A stretch of 64,000 nucleotides of DNA from Hyphomicrobiaceae bacterium (GCA_022844275.1 JALHMB010000001.1:434001-498000), one strand, 5' to 3'. Counted from the first letter of the stretch, positions 1 through 9,367 are shown. Notes: generated by a model not told the origin, from the letters alone. Numbers and translations are program-made.

Positions 1-424
1 GGCCACACGTGCGGAATGTATTCCACAGGCTACGCTCCGTGAGGCGCGGGTTCGTGGAGGCCGGCGAGATCATCAGCACGCCATTCTCGGCATAGACCTC
101 GGACGCGGGGATCGAGACACCCGAATTGAAGTGCCCGAGCACGAGCATGACCTTGTCACCGACGAACTTGTTGGCAACCGAGACACCTTCCTTGGGATCG
201 GAACGGTCATCGCCGATCACGAGTTCGATCTTCTGGCCGTTGATGCCACCCTTGGCATTGATATCGGCAACGGCCTGCTCGGCACCTTTTCTCATCTGAG
301 CGCCGAAGGTCGCGTTAGAACCTGTCATGGGGCCGCCGACGCCGATCTTGATCTGCGCGCTCGCCACACCGGTCATCGCGAGCAGCGCCGCGACGGCTAC
401 CCCGGACCACATGAGCTTCTTCAT
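1..424 (-). CDS. Branched-chain amino-acid-type ABC transporter substrate-binding protein (partial, C-terminus off the left edge)
   Basis: Periplasmic binding protein of the LivJ/LivK family, which captures branched-chain amino acids or related compounds for the Liv permease encoded just upstream. Only the first 141 residues are in the window. They start with a Sec signal peptide ([15 protein letters not shown], likely cut after ASA around residue 23) followed by the typical [11 protein letters not shown] strand, an [18 protein letters not shown] segment and [17 protein letters not shown]. The ATG at 424 is preceded by a GGGAGAGCG stretch. It is last in the minus-strand order livH-livM-livG-livF-DUF6867-binding protein, with a 187-bp gap before it. 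The true ligand cannot be told from the sequence. Confidence 0.9.
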   Translation of the reverse strand, partial: MKKLMWSGVAVAALLAMTGVASAQIKIGVGGPMTGSNATFGAQMRKGAEQAVADINAKGGINGQKIELVIGDDRSDPKEGVSVANKFVGDKVMLVLGHFNSGVSIPASEVYAENGVLMISPASTNPRLTERSLWNTFRTCG

Positions 425-611
425 GCAACGCTCTCCCTTTTCGCCAACTGGCTGCTGAAAAATCGCGGACCGGCCTGGGCTTGTCCCGCCGGCTCAGGCG
501 CTGAAGTCCCGCCCGTGGGGGGCAGCATTCACCGAAAGTTTGGCAAAGTCACGCCCAATCCACAGCCGTTCGGTGGTCAGCGATCGGGCCCCGAATTGGC
601 AGCAGACACGC

Positions 612-977
612 TCAAATACCCGGGCGATCCGTCGTCCGCTTGGCAGGGTCAGATACGAGCCAATCGTATTGTTCGCGCATCTGGCGCTGGCGCGTGAGGT
701 GGAAACCGAACGCCGCGGCGGCGATCAGCACAACCAGATCAACCACATAACTGCGGGGCGCGATGAAGGGCTCTTCAAAGAGCGCGTGATGAATAAAGCG
801 CACGGCGGCGGCAATGAGAAAACCATAGGCCACGAGTTGCCATCGCGGCCGCCACGTCGACGCGATGGCACTGCCGGTCGCGTAGGCCGCAAGCCCCCCC
901 ATGACGACTGTCACGAGCAGGAAGACCCAGTCGCCGTTCGGGCCGGCATCGTAGAGCCAATCGGGCATGTACGTCAT
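612..977 (-). CDS. Small membrane protein of the liv operon, DUF6867-like
   Basis: A 121-residue protein with three or four predicted membrane segments (WVFLLVTVVMGGLAAYATGS, LVAYGFLIAAAVRFI, YVVDLVVLIAAAAFGFHL) and a basic, soluble C-terminus. Proteins of this type sit next to liv genes in many Rhizobiales and have no assigned role; I recall the family name DUF6867 but could not check it. The ATG at 977 has an AGGTG ribosome site 5 nt upstream; a GTG at 980 is in frame but too close to that site. The leader just upstream contains the relic palindrome 987-1014, which overlaps the livF stop codon. Confidence 0.75.
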   Translation of the reverse strand: MTYMPDWLYDAGPNGDWVFLLVTVVMGGLAAYATGSAIASTWRPRWQLVAYGFLIAAAVRFIHHALFEEPFIAPRSYVVDLVVLIAAAAFGFHLTRQRQMREQYDWLVSDPAKRTTDRPGI

Positions 978-986
978 CACACACCT

Positions 987-1014
987 CTAGTGTCCCGATA
1001 CTAAAGTTCTAGTG
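987..1014. repeat. Degenerate copy of the end of the twin-palindrome element
   Basis: A 28-bp remnant bounded by ctag at both ends. Read on the minus strand it keeps GAACTT, seven variable bases, then GGGACACTAG, which aligns without gaps to the 3' end of the two full 167-bp elements at 4985-5151 and 31333-31499. It supplies the TAG stop of livF and lies 6-9 bases before the start of the DUF6867-like gene. Confidence 0.6.
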
Positions 1015-1734
1015 CCGGCCGCCCTCGAGATAGGCGGCGCGGATCTCCGGCCGTTGCAGCAACTCGCCACCCGTCCCCTGCATGGTTATGCGGCCGTTGA
1101 CCATTACGTAGCCGCGATGCGCGAGCTTCAGCGCGTGATAGGCATTCTGCTCGACGAGGAAGATCGTCATGCCCTCATGCCGGTTGAGCTGATTGATGGC
1201 GTCGAAGATCTGCCGCACGATGATGGGCGCCAGGCCCAGCGAAGGCTCGTCGAGCATGAGGAGGCGCGGGCGGCTCATGAGCGCGCGCGCGATGGACAGC
1301 ATCTGCTGCTCGCCGCCGGAGAGCGTGCCGCCGCGCTGCGCGAGCCGCTCCTTGAGGCGCGGGAAAAGCGTGGTCACCCGCGCGAGGTCTTCCTCGAAAT
1401 GGCGCGCGCGATCGATCTCGGCGCCCATCTGGAGGTTCTCGAGCACGGTCATGCGCCCGAAGATCCGCCGCCCCTCGGGCGACTGCGCGATCCTGAGGCG
1501 CGCGATCTCGTGCGTCTCGAGCCGCGTGATGTCCTTGCCGGCGAAGCTGATTGTGCCGTCACGCGCGCGAGGATTGCCGCAGATGGTCATCATCAGCGTA
1601 GACTTGCCGGCGCCGTTGGCACCGATCAGCGACACGATCTCGCCTTCCGCGATCTCCATATCGACGCCCTTCAGCGCCATGATGCTACCGTAGTAGCTCG
1701 TGACGCCGCTGACGCTCAGAAGGGGCGTGCTCAT
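1009..1734 (-). CDS. livF: Branched-chain amino-acid ABC transporter ATP-binding protein LivF
   Basis: One of the two ATPases that power the Liv permease at the inner face of the cytoplasmic membrane. At 241 residues it has the length usual for LivF. Walker A is GANGAGKST (about residues 38-46), the ABC signature is LSGGEQQ and Walker B plus D-loop is LLMLDEPSLGLAP; the short form without the extra LivG insert marks it as LivF. Its ATG overlaps the livG stop by 4 bases, so the two are translationally coupled. The TAG stop at 1009-1011 lies within the relic repeat 987-1014. Confidence 0.95.
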   Translation of the reverse strand: MSTPLLSVSGVTSYYGSIMALKGVDMEIAEGEIVSLIGANGAGKSTLMMTICGNPRARDGTISFAGKDITRLETHEIARLRIAQSPEGRRIFGRMTVLENLQMGAEIDRARHFEEDLARVTTLFPRLKERLAQRGGTLSGGEQQMLSIARALMSRPRLLMLDEPSLGLAPIIVRQIFDAINQLNRHEGMTIFLVEQNAYHALKLAHRGYVMVNGRITMQGTGGELLQRPEIRAAYLEGGRH

Positions 1735-2639
1735 GGCAACTCTCCCTTCTCGACGGCTGCGACCTCATCGTCTTCGACGCCGAGATAGGCAGCGACCACT
1801 TTGGGATCGTTGCGCACGTACTCGGGCGTGCCATCGGAGATCTTGATCCCGTACTCGAGCACGATCACGTGGTCGGAAATCTCCATGACCACCGACATGT
1901 CGTGCTCGATGAGGAGTATCGACGTCCCGTGCTCGCGCTGGATCGTCTTGAGCAGCTTGTTGAGCTCGCCACTCTCGCGCGCATTGAGGCCTGCCGCCGG
2001 CTCATCGAGACAGAGAATCAAGGGATCGCTGCACATGGCGCGGGCGATCTCGAGGCGGCGCTGATCGCCATAGGGGAGGCTACCGGCGGAATCGTCGGCA
2101 CGGCTCGTCAGGCCGATGAGATCGAGCCAGTAGCGCGCGCGCTCGATGGCTGCCTGCTCGGCGCGCGCGTAGCGCGGCAGGCCGATGAGGCCGAGCACCG
2201 TCCAGCCCGAGGCATCCATCAGCGTATTGTGTTGGGCGACGATCAGGTTCTCGAGGGCCGTCATGCCGCTGAAGAGGCGAATGTTCTGGAAGGTCCGCGC
2301 AACGCGCGCCTTGGCCGCGATCTCGAAGTCCGGCATCCGCTCGAGCAGGAAGAGCGCGTTCTCGCCGCGGCGCATGTAACGCGCATCGCTCCGCGTGAGC
2401 ACGGCGACATCATCGGAGATGGCATTGCCCGTATGGCTCATGACCATGCGGCCGGATGTCGGCTTGTAGAAGCCGGTGATGCAATTGAAGACCGTCGTCT
2501 TGCCGGCGCCGTTCGGGCCGATGATCGCGGTGATATCGCCGCGGCCGGCACCGAACGTGACGTCGTTGACAGCAACGAGCCCGCCGAACCGCATGGTCAG
2601 ATGCTCGACTTCCAGAAGGGGCGCCGTCTCCCAGTGCAT
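1731..2639 (-). CDS. livG: Branched-chain amino-acid ABC transporter ATP-binding protein LivG
   Basis: Second ATPase of the Liv system. The 302-residue protein carries Walker A GPNGAGKTT (about residues 42-50), a long insert after the first strand, the LivG-type signature YGDQRRLEIARAM and Walker B LILCLDEPAAGL, and ends in VVAAYLGVEDDE, the usual LivG C-terminal helix. It is somewhat longer than the roughly 255 residues of E. coli LivG because of an insert near residues 70-100 (SDARYMRRGENALFLLER) that is common in Rhizobiales. Start and stop codons overlap those of livM and livF, showing a tightly packed operon. Confidence 0.95.
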   Translation of the reverse strand: MHWETAPLLEVEHLTMRFGGLVAVNDVTFGAGRGDITAIIGPNGAGKTTVFNCITGFYKPTSGRMVMSHTGNAISDDVAVLTRSDARYMRRGENALFLLERMPDFEIAAKARVARTFQNIRLFSGMTALENLIVAQHNTLMDASGWTVLGLIGLPRYARAEQAAIERARYWLDLIGLTSRADDSAGSLPYGDQRRLEIARAMCSDPLILCLDEPAAGLNARESGELNKLLKTIQREHGTSILLIEHDMSVVMEISDHVIVLEYGIKISDGTPEYVRNDPKVVAAYLGVEDDEVAAVEKGELP

Positions 2640-4060
2640 CAGCCGTGGCCCTCCTTGACGAGATCAGCGGAGATCGCGCGACGCGACGTGAGGAACAAGG
2701 TCGGCTGGCGGTTGGCAATGAGCCCGCGCGGCCGCCAGATCATGATGATCACCATGGCGAGACCGAACAGCAGCATACGATACTGCGTTGGATCGAAGCC
2801 GGCCCCGAAGATGTGCTTCAGCCAATCTAGCTCGCGCAGGATCTCGGTGCCGCCGATCATGGCGATCGCGGCAATGGCGACGCCGATCTGGCTGCCCATA
2901 CCGCCGAGCACGACGATCGCGAGAATGACGGCGCTTTCGAGAAAGGTGAAGGACTCGGGGCTGATGAAGTTCTGCCGCGCCGCGAAGAAGGCGCCGGCGA
3001 AGCCACCGAATCCGGCACCGATGGCGAAAGCCGTGAGCTTGGTGTTCGTCGTGTTGATGCCGAGCGAGCGGCACGCAATCTCGTCCTCGCGGAGTGCTTC
3101 CCAGGCACGCCCGACAGGCAGACGGCGCAGCCGGATCGTCACGATGTTTGTGAGAAGCGCCAGCATGAGGATCAGATAGAACAGGAATATCGTGCGATAG
3201 AGCGGCGTGAACTCCAAGCCGAAGGTCGCCGCAAAGCCGGTATCCGTCGCGTTGAACGGCAATCCGAAGAAGCTAGGTCGCGGAATTCCGGAAATGCCGG
3301 CATAGCCGCCCGTAACGTCCACCCAGTTGATGAGGACGAGGCGGATGATTTCGCCGAAGGCGAGCGTGACGATCGCGAGATAGTCGCCGCGCAGCCGCAG
3401 CACCGGAAAACCGAGGATGATGCCCCAGAAGGCCGCGAGGAGGCCGGCGACCGGCAGGCAGATCCAGAACGCCCATGCGGGCCAGAACGTTGGGCCGATC
3501 AGCTCGGCCATGAAGTCCTTCACGACATCGTTCGACGCGAGCAGCGCGTATGAATACGCACCGACCGCATAAAACGCGACATAGCCGAGATCGAGCAGCC
3601 CCGCGAGACCGACGACGATGTTCAGGCCCCAGCCGAGCATCACGTAGATGAGGATCTGGATACCGAAGTTGTCGATCCACTTGATCGAGCCTGCTTGTCC
3701 GACCAACGCAAGCGCGAGCATCGGATAAGCAAAGAGGAAGATGAGCCCGCCAATCGCGAAGCGGCGTGCCGCCTCCGGGCTCACAGTCGTGCCGGCGAAG
3801 ATCGGCACCCTGGCAACTCGCTCCGGCCGGCGCGCGTACCAGTCCATCGCAAGCAGCCAGACAAATCGCGCCGCAAAGGCAATCGCGACGAGCGTCAGCG
3901 TGAGTTCGACGCGCGGCTCCAGCATGAGCTGGTTGGAGAAATCCTGCTCCGCGCGCAGGAGCACGATCGGAATGCAGAGTCCAAGCGCAAGCAGCGCCGT
4001 CTTCGTCGCGTCGCGGGCTGCACCAAGAATTCCAACCGGCTGATGCGTGCCCTCTGCCAT
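2639..4060 (-). CDS. livM: Branched-chain amino-acid ABC transporter permease LivM
   Basis: Inner-membrane permease of the Liv transporter, 473 residues. About ten hydrophobic segments are visible, including GLNIVVGLAGLLDLGYVAFYAVGAYSY, a strongly conserved LivM stretch, and the cytoplasmic coupling segment GRAWEALREDEIACRSLGIN that contacts the ATPases. An N-terminal region of about 110 residues with two extra membrane segments precedes the core. An in-frame reading extends back to 4477, but that overlaps livH; the ATG at 4060, 5 bases after the livH stop, is the sensible start. The last bases overlap the livG start codon. Confidence 0.95.
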   Translation of the reverse strand: MAEGTHQPVGILGAARDATKTALLALGLCIPIVLLRAEQDFSNQLMLEPRVELTLTLVAIAFAARFVWLLAMDWYARRPERVARVPIFAGTTVSPEAARRFAIGGLIFLFAYPMLALALVGQAGSIKWIDNFGIQILIYVMLGWGLNIVVGLAGLLDLGYVAFYAVGAYSYALLASNDVVKDFMAELIGPTFWPAWAFWICLPVAGLLAAFWGIILGFPVLRLRGDYLAIVTLAFGEIIRLVLINWVDVTGGYAGISGIPRPSFFGLPFNATDTGFAATFGLEFTPLYRTIFLFYLILMLALLTNIVTIRLRRLPVGRAWEALREDEIACRSLGINTTNTKLTAFAIGAGFGGFAGAFFAARQNFISPESFTFLESAVILAIVVLGGMGSQIGVAIAAIAMIGGTEILRELDWLKHIFGAGFDPTQYRMLLFGLAMVIIMIWRPRGLIANRQPTLFLTSRRAISADLVKEGHG

Positions 4061-4065
4061 GGCGA

Positions 4066-4983
4066 TCACACCTTCTCGACTTCGGGTTTGCCGAGCAGCC
4101 CCGAGGGCATGAAGATGAGCGTGATCGCGAGGATCGAGAACACCGCCACATCCTTGTAGTCGATCGAGAAGTACGCCGACCACAGTGCCTCGATGAGACC
4201 GATCAGAAGGCCGCCGAGCACAGCTCCCGGCAACGATCCGATGCCGCCGAGGACGGCGGCCGTGAAGGCCTTGATGCCCGGCACGAAACCGTCCGCGAAA
4301 TTCACCACGCCGTAGTAGACGAGATAGAGAACACCGGCGACGGCGGCGAGCGCACCGCCCATCACGAACGTGATCGAGATCGTGCGGTCGACGTTGATGC
4401 CCAGCAGCGCCGCCATGCGACGATCCTGCTCGCAGGCCCGCTGGGCGCGGCCGAGCGGCGTGTACTGGACGATCCACCAGAAGATCGACAGCAGCACCAC
4501 CGTCACCAGCATGATGATCATCTGCTTGTAGGAGATCGTGACGGCATAATTCGCGCCCTCTTTGATGGTGATGACGTCATTGAGCATGGGCGCGATCGGC
4601 TTGTTGCGGGGACCCTGGACGAGCTGCACCAGATTCATCAGGAAGATCGACATGCCGATCGCCGAGATGAGCGGCGCAAGGCGGAAGGAGCCACGCAGCG
4701 GTCGGTAGGCGAGCCGCTCGATGGCCCAGCTCCAGAGCGAGGTCAGGAACATGGCCGCGAGCAGCACGACCAGCAGCGACATCGCGACCGAGCCGACGCC
4801 GAGCACCATCGTCATCACGAGGAAGAAAATGAGCGCGATGAACGTGGAGACCATGAAGAGGTCACCGTGCGCGAAGTTCACCATGCCGATGATGCCGAAC
4901 ACCATCGTGTAGCCGATCGCGATCAGGCCATAGATTGAGCCGAGCGTGATGCCGTTGATGATCTGCTGGAGGAAGTATTCCAC
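4066..4983 (-). CDS. livH: Branched-chain amino-acid ABC transporter permease LivH
   Basis: Partner permease of LivM, 305 residues with about eight membrane segments. The N-terminus LQQIINGITLGSIYGLIAIG and GIIGMVNFAHGDLFM are hallmark LivH sequences, and GRAQRACEQDRRMAALLGIN is the coupling loop. It heads the minus-strand liv operon. The start is a GTG at 4981-4983 placed one base after the end of the 167-bp twin-palindrome element, so the ribosome-binding region (GGGA, 7 bases before GTG) comes from the repeat. No better in-frame ATG lies nearby, so the start is plausible but unusual. Confidence 0.93.
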   Translation of the reverse strand: MEYFLQQIINGITLGSIYGLIAIGYTMVFGIIGMVNFAHGDLFMVSTFIALIFFLVMTMVLGVGSVAMSLLVVLLAAMFLTSLWSWAIERLAYRPLRGSFRLAPLISAIGMSIFLMNLVQLVQGPRNKPIAPMLNDVITIKEGANYAVTISYKQMIIMLVTVVLLSIFWWIVQYTPLGRAQRACEQDRRMAALLGINVDRTISITFVMGGALAAVAGVLYLVYYGVVNFADGFVPGIKAFTAAVLGGIGSLPGAVLGGLLIGLIEALWSAYFSIDYKDVAVFSILAITLIFMPSGLLGKPEVEKV

Positions 4984-4984
4984 G

Positions 4985-5151
4985 CTAGTGTCCCAATTCC
5001 GAAGTTCGCCCTACCTCGATGCTGGCGTCCCGAGCGAACTTCGGAATTAAAAGGGACACTAGAAGCATAATCTCGCTAGTGTGATTCAGATCGAGAAATT
5101 CGCTCGATGCCGTGCCGCGAGATGTGACGAATTTCTCGATCATCACACTAG
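4985..5151. repeat. Twin-palindrome element, copy A (78-bp and 76-bp palindromes with 13-bp spacer)
   Basis: Two adjacent imperfect palindromes. The first, 4985-5062, begins ctagtgtccc and ends gggacactag, with 14-bp inner arms at 4995-5008 and 5035-5048. The second, 5076-5151, begins ctagtgtga and ends tcacactag, with 14-bp inner arms at 5089-5102 and 5128-5141. They are separated by 13 bp. The whole 167-bp unit matches the element at 31333-31499 in inverted orientation, with the same palindrome lengths and the same spacer length. It forms the leader of livH. Confidence 0.85.
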
Positions 5152-5415
5152 ATCGCTCCTTGTCGTCATCTCACCAACGGCGGCACGTCGGCTGCCGGGT
5201 AGTCAGACCATGGGCAACGAATCGATCCGGCGGTATCGGGCAGGGCAAATTTTCTCCAGATAACTGTCGTCGTCCCCAGGGTTGGAGCCGAAGTCTGAGG
5301 GGAAGGCAGCGCGGTGTAAAGCACGCTTGCGCTGCAACTTGGCGGTGAACGCCCATTCTGCGGGCATCCTGTGCCGCGCCCGTCACAGCCTCGTCTCCAA
5401 GGCGCGGGCGCGCCC

Positions 5416-5661
5416 TCAGAGCATATTGTGCGTGCCGTCGCAGAAGGGCGGGTCGTCGGTGCTCTTGCAGCCGCAGAGATTGAAAGTGCCGGAAGATTCG
5501 GCGACGAACCGGACGGGTAGCAGGGACGTGCCCTTGTGGCCGGCTGTATCGCAGAACGGCTGCCGGGACGAGCGCCCGCACCTGCACCAGAGATAAGCCC
5601 GACCTTCTTCGAGCTCGACCTGATAGGGCCCGTTCTGTGCGACGACGGGTTCATCGGACAT
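5416..5661 (-). CDS. CDGSH iron-sulfur domain protein
   Basis: An 81-residue protein with two CDGSH zinc-finger-like motifs that each bind a 2Fe-2S cluster through three Cys and one His. The first is CRCGRSSRQPFCDTAGH (about residues 26-42) and the second CGCKSTDDPPFCDGTH (about 63-78). The first motif departs from the consensus after CD (TAGH instead of GSH) but keeps all four ligands. Family members are mitoNEET-like electron or cluster carriers; the partner here is unknown. It stands alone on the minus strand between the liv operon and a small conserved gene. Confidence 0.9.
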   Translation of the reverse strand: MSDEPVVAQNGPYQVELEEGRAYLWCRCGRSSRQPFCDTAGHKGTSLLPVRFVAESSGTFNLCGCKSTDDPPFCDGTHNML

Positions 5662-5782
5662 CGATCAGTCTCCTTGCCCTGTCCCCGGAGTTACCGGATC
5701 GCGAGGCCGCCGATCGGGACGGCCTCATGATTCGCATCTCGCATGGGAGGCGGATGCGAGGCAAGAGATCGCGGCGCCGCGC

Positions 5783-5971
5783 CTACTCGATGAGCTGCAG
5801 CCGGTCACGCTTGATCGTCGCGCGCGATGGCTCGCGGTCGACTGGCGCATTGTTCCAGCGCTCGTAGCGCACGCCTGGAAAGAGGATGATCTCCGCCGTG
5901 GGCTTGTCGCTGCGCGTGGATCGGCCGCGCTCGGACACCTGCATCTCGGGAAAGGCAACAATCATCGCCAT
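5783..5971 (-). CDS. Small conserved hypothetical protein (62 aa)
   Basis: A short charged protein containing ILFPGVRYERWN around residues 31-42, a phrase seen in small proteins of Rhizobiales, and a basic C-terminal end (RATIKRDRLQLIE). No membrane segment or known domain is visible. The ATG at 5971 is chosen because GGAG lies 7 bases upstream; a longer in-frame reading to 6169 lacks this site and has a low-complexity start. No function can be proposed. Confidence 0.6.
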   Translation of the reverse strand: MAMIVAFPEMQVSERGRSTRSDKPTAEIILFPGVRYERWNNAPVDREPSRATIKRDRLQLIE

Positions 5972-6137
5972 AGCTCGTCTCCAACCGAGGGCGCTCTGCT
6001 GAGATACGCGACACGGCCGGAATTCCCGGCAAACTCTTGCAGTTGATCTGAGCGGTGATGCGGTTAACAAAAGGTTAACGCGGCGCCGCGCGAGCGCGCC
6101 ATGCTGCGCTGCGATGCAGTGGGGCAACAATGGAGGC

Positions 6138-6878
6138 CTAGTCCGGGTACGCAGCTCGGACTTCTTCAAGCTGCACGATCATTGCCTCAAACTGTGCTTT
6201 CGCATCGGACTTAAGATAATCATGGATCATAACGCTGGTGGTGATCAAATAACTTACTGCGCCATCGAGCTCGGTCTGAAAGTCCTTTAGCTCAACCTGC
6301 TTGTACAAATGCAAGCCGTAGTCGTCCTGCTCAAGAACGGCATGACGACTACGAAGCGCTCCGAAGTCGTTATGCGCCCCGCTGCTAACGTGACTGTAGA
6401 CGGCTCTGTACTCATTCTCCATGCCAACGCGCTCGAATCGTTGCCAGATCTTGAGAGGTTTGAACCCTGCTGCGTCCAGTCCTTCCAGCTCAGCCTCATA
6501 CATCTCCAAGGCTTTGCCAACGCCCTCCCAATTGCCCAAATCTTCGAGGTAAGGATTGCCGCCATCGGCAGCACGCCTGAGCAGCGCGAGCCGGTCCGCG
6601 TAGAACTTGGCGAGCATGTTGTTCAAGTATTTTCTATCCTGAAAGAGGTTCCGAAAATCCACGTAGGCTTCAAGCATCGACCGAAACACTGCCGTACTGC
6701 TCGTCCGCTTTCGGGCTCGCGTCAGTTCAATCATTCCGCCCGTATGTTCAATCAAGGTTGCATACGAGCACATGAGGGCGCCGTCGGCGTGAAATCCCTT
6801 ATTGAAGCGCAGCCTCTTGGCCGCCTCGAGGGAGGCATCGTGGACGTTCTCAGCGAAAGTGAGAAGATCAACCGGCAT
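6138..6878 (-). CDS. DUF5677-like hypothetical protein
   Basis: A 246-residue, mostly helical, soluble protein. The segments GGMIELTRARKRTSSTAVFRSM, AYVDFRNLF and YSHVSSGAHNDFGAL resemble DUF5677/HEPN-like helical proteins; the spaced Arg and His residues in SGAHND fit that idea but do not prove it. Base composition is visibly lower in GC than the neighbours, which suggests acquisition. It ends 166 bp before the 62-aa gene and begins 31 bp from the end of the amidase gene. Function unknown. Confidence 0.65.
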   Translation of the reverse strand: MPVDLLTFAENVHDASLEAAKRLRFNKGFHADGALMCSYATLIEHTGGMIELTRARKRTSSTAVFRSMLEAYVDFRNLFQDRKYLNNMLAKFYADRLALLRRAADGGNPYLEDLGNWEGVGKALEMYEAELEGLDAAGFKPLKIWQRFERVGMENEYRAVYSHVSSGAHNDFGALRSRHAVLEQDDYGLHLYKQVELKDFQTELDGAVSYLITTSVMIHDYLKSDAKAQFEAMIVQLEEVRAAYPD

Positions 6879-6909
6879 CGCCGACCCCTATCCCAAGCCA
6901 GCGACAAAG

Positions 6910-7728
6910 CTAAAGCCGCCGATGGCTCGCGACGGGGATCAGGCCGCGCACGCGCGTGATCTGATCGCGCTCGATGTTGGCCGTCGCGTAGCCCGTGCCG
7001 TCCGAGACCTTCGCGATGACATGCCCCCAGGGATCGGCAATGAGGCTGTGACCATACGAGAGCCGCGTCGCACCGCCACCGTCGACGAACGGGCCATATT
7101 GGCCTGGTGCCACGATGTACGTCTGTGTCTCGATGGCGCGCGCACGGAGCAGGACCTCCCAGTGGTCCTTGCCCGTCTGAAGCGTGAAGGAGGACGGCAC
7201 CATGATGATGTCGGCGCCGCTCTTGGCGAGCGCGAGATAGAGCTCGGCGAAGCGCATGTCGTAGCAGATGGTGCAGCCGACCTTGAAACCCTCGAGGTCG
7301 TAGAGGACGACATCCGCGCCGGCCTTCACGGTCTCGCTCTCGTTGTAGGGCGTGCCGTCGGGCGCGGTGATGTCGAACATGTGGATCTTGCGGTAGCGCG
7401 CGACATCGCGCCCGGTGCGGTCGAACACGCAGGTCGTGTTGTAGACCTGACTGCCGCCGGGGATCTGCTCGATCATGCTGCCGCCGTGGACCCAGACCTT
7501 GTGCGTGCGCGCAAAGGCCTGCAGCGCTTCGTAGGCCTCACCGCCGGGAATGCGATCGGCATTGGCGAGTTTCACAGCTGTGGTGCCGCCGCGCCAGTTC
7601 CACACCTCTGGAAGGACCAACACGTCCGGCCGGTCGGTCTCGACGGCGCGGGACATGAGCGCCGTCGCCTGGGCGATATTGCGCGCCTTGTCGTGCATCG
7701 AGTTGGTCTGGACGACGGTAATGCGCAT
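6910..7728 (-). CDS. Carbon-nitrogen hydrolase (nitrilase superfamily amidase)
   Basis: A 272-residue cytoplasmic hydrolase of the nitrilase superfamily that cleaves non-peptide C-N bonds. The catalytic Glu-Lys-Cys triad is visible as LPEVWNWRG, RYRKIHMFD and TICYDMRFAELY. The CYDMRF form is typical of the Nit1/deaminated-glutathione amidase and related omega-amidase branches. The ATG at 7728 begins the first beta strand (MRITVVQTN); the longer reading to 7815 adds an unstructured leader. It lies 123 bp after tctA in the same direction and is likely the last gene of the tricarboxylate-type uptake operon, so an amide-bearing substrate for that operon is possible. Confidence 0.88.
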   Translation of the reverse strand: MRITVVQTNSMHDKARNIAQATALMSRAVETDRPDVLVLPEVWNWRGGTTAVKLANADRIPGGEAYEALQAFARTHKVWVHGGSMIEQIPGGSQVYNTTCVFDRTGRDVARYRKIHMFDITAPDGTPYNESETVKAGADVVLYDLEGFKVGCTICYDMRFAELYLALAKSGADIIMVPSSFTLQTGKDHWEVLLRARAIETQTYIVAPGQYGPFVDGGGATRLSYGHSLIADPWGHVIAKVSDGTGYATANIERDQITRVRGLIPVASHRRL

Positions 7729-7851
7729 TGTTTTTTGCCCTCGCCTGCTGGGAAGAGGTGTCCCCCGCTGATGTGGTGCTATGGCGAGGGCGGCCATGCA
7801 CACATGTTGCGCCAAGGGCGAGCCGCTGAAAAGAGCCGCGTTGTCCCGCCG

Positions 7852-9357
7852 CTACTCCTGGTCGAGCGCCACCGCCTCCCGCTTGGCGCGGAGCGCCGGC
7901 AGCAGCGGCACGATCAGCATGGCCGCCGCCATCAGCAGGCAGGCCAGCGAGATCGGCCGCTCGATGAAGATCGAGAAATCACCCTGCGAAAGTATCAGCG
8001 ACTTCCTGAGGTTGTTCTCGACCATCGGTCCGAGCACGAAGGCCAGCACGAGCGGCGCCGGCTCGTAGCCGAACTTGCGCATGAGATAGCCGAGGAGGCC
8101 GAACACCGTCATGACGAACACGTCGAAGACGGCGCTGCCCGAGCTGAACACGCCGACGACGCAGAACATCAGGATCAGCGGGAAGAGCAGCTTGTAGGGT
8201 ACTTTCAGCACCTGCACCCACATGCCGATCAGCGGAAAGTTCAGGATCAGCAGCATGATGTTGCCGATGTACATGCTGGCAACGATACCCCAGAAGATTC
8301 CGGGGTTCTGAGTGATCAGCAACGGACCCGGCTGGATGCCGTGAATAATGAAAGCGCCGAGCAGAAGCGCCATCACGACATTGGGCGGGATGCCGAGCGT
8401 CAGCAGCGGAATGAAGGCACCGCCAGCCGCCGAGTTGTTCGCCGCTTCCGGCCCCGCGACGCCCTCGATGGCGCCCTTGCCGAACATTTCGGGCCGCTTC
8501 GAGAGCTTGCGTTCGAGCGCGTACGAGGCGAACGAGGAAATCACCGCGCCGCCGCCGGGCAGCACGCCGAGAAAAAAGCCCAGTACGGTGCCACGCAAGA
8601 TCGCCCATTTCGAGTAGGCCCAGTCCTGCGCGGTCGGCCAGAGGCTGCCGATGCGCGACGATACCACCTCGCGCCGGATGCTGCGCTCGATGTTGGCAAG
8701 GATCTCGGCGACGCCGAACAAACCCATGACCACGGGAATGAGACCGACGCCATCGAGCAGTTCCAACCGGTCGAACGTCAGGCGCGGGGCGGCCGTGATC
8801 TGGTCGATGCCGACGAGGCCGAGTGTCACGCCGACGCACGCCATCAGCAGCGCCTTGGCCATCGAGCCGTGCGTCAGGAAGGCGAGAACGGTAAGTCCAA
8901 GCACCATCAGGCTGAAGTACTCGGGCGGCCCGAAGGCGATGGCGAACCTCGCCAACATCGGCGCCACGAGCATCAGCGCGATGATGGCGAATGTGCCCGC
9001 GGCGAACGAACCGATCGCCGCGATGCCGAGCGCGGGGCCGGCGCGCCCGTTCTTGGCCATCTGGTGGCCGTCGAGGCACGTGACGACGGAGGCCGCCTCG
9101 CCTGGAATGTTCACGAGGATGGACGTCGTTGAGCCGCCGTACATCGAGCCGTAGTAGATGCCGGCCATCATGATGATACCGGCCTCAGGCGAGCCCGAGA
9201 GCGTCACCGGCAGCAGAAGGGCCATGGCCGACACAGGGCCGATGCCTGGCAGCACGCCGACCAACGTACCGATGAACACGCCGAAGAAGCACGCCATCAG
9301 GTTGACGGGCTGCAATGCGACCGCGAAGCCGTGGCCGAGCGCCGAGAGGATTTCCAT
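7852..9357 (-). CDS. tctA: Tripartite tricarboxylate transporter permease TctA
   Basis: Large membrane subunit of a tripartite tricarboxylate transporter, which imports carboxylates with a TctC-type binding protein. The 501-residue protein has about eleven membrane segments and the conserved [19 protein letters not shown] near the start, [22 protein letters not shown], and [16 protein letters not shown]. Length matches the family (about 500). The ATG at 9357 has GAGGAGC 8 bases before it and lies 10 bases after tctB; the longer reading to 9396 overlaps tctB. Confidence 0.95.
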   Translation of the reverse strand: MEILSALGHGFAVALQPVNLMACFFGVFIGTLVGVLPGIGPVSAMALLLPVTLSGSPEAGIIMMAGIYYGSMYGGSTTSILVNIPGEAASVVTCLDGHQMAKNGRAGPALGIAAIGSFAAGTFAIIALMLVAPMLARFAIAFGPPEYFSLMVLGLTVLAFLTHGSMAKALLMACVGVTLGLVGIDQITAAPRLTFDRLELLDGVGLIPVVMGLFGVAEILANIERSIRREVVSSRIGSLWPTAQDWAYSKWAILRGTVLGFFLGVLPGGGAVISSFASYALERKLSKRPEMFGKGAIEGVAGPEAANNSAAGGAFIPLLTLGIPPNVVMALLLGAFIIHGIQPGPLLITQNPGIFWGIVASMYIGNIMLLILNFPLIGMWVQVLKVPYKLLFPLILMFCVVGVFSSGSAVFDVFVMTVFGLLGYLMRKFGYEPAPLVLAFVLGPMVENNLRKSLILSQGDFSIFIERPISLACLLMAAAMLIVPLLPALRAKREAVALDQE

Positions 9358-9367
9358 CGCGCGCTCC

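Noticed and set aside
1869-3179. 436-codon open frame on the plus strand
   Set aside because: Antisense to livG and livM with typical shadow composition.
2639-4477. LivM start at 4477
   Set aside because: The extra 139 residues overlap livH in another frame and look like shadow sequence; ATG 4060 directly follows livH.
6802-9132. 776-codon open frame on the plus strand
   Set aside because: It is antisense to the amidase and tctA genes, which have clear family motifs; the frame is open because of high third-position GC. Its translation is Arg/His/Glu-rich with no domain.
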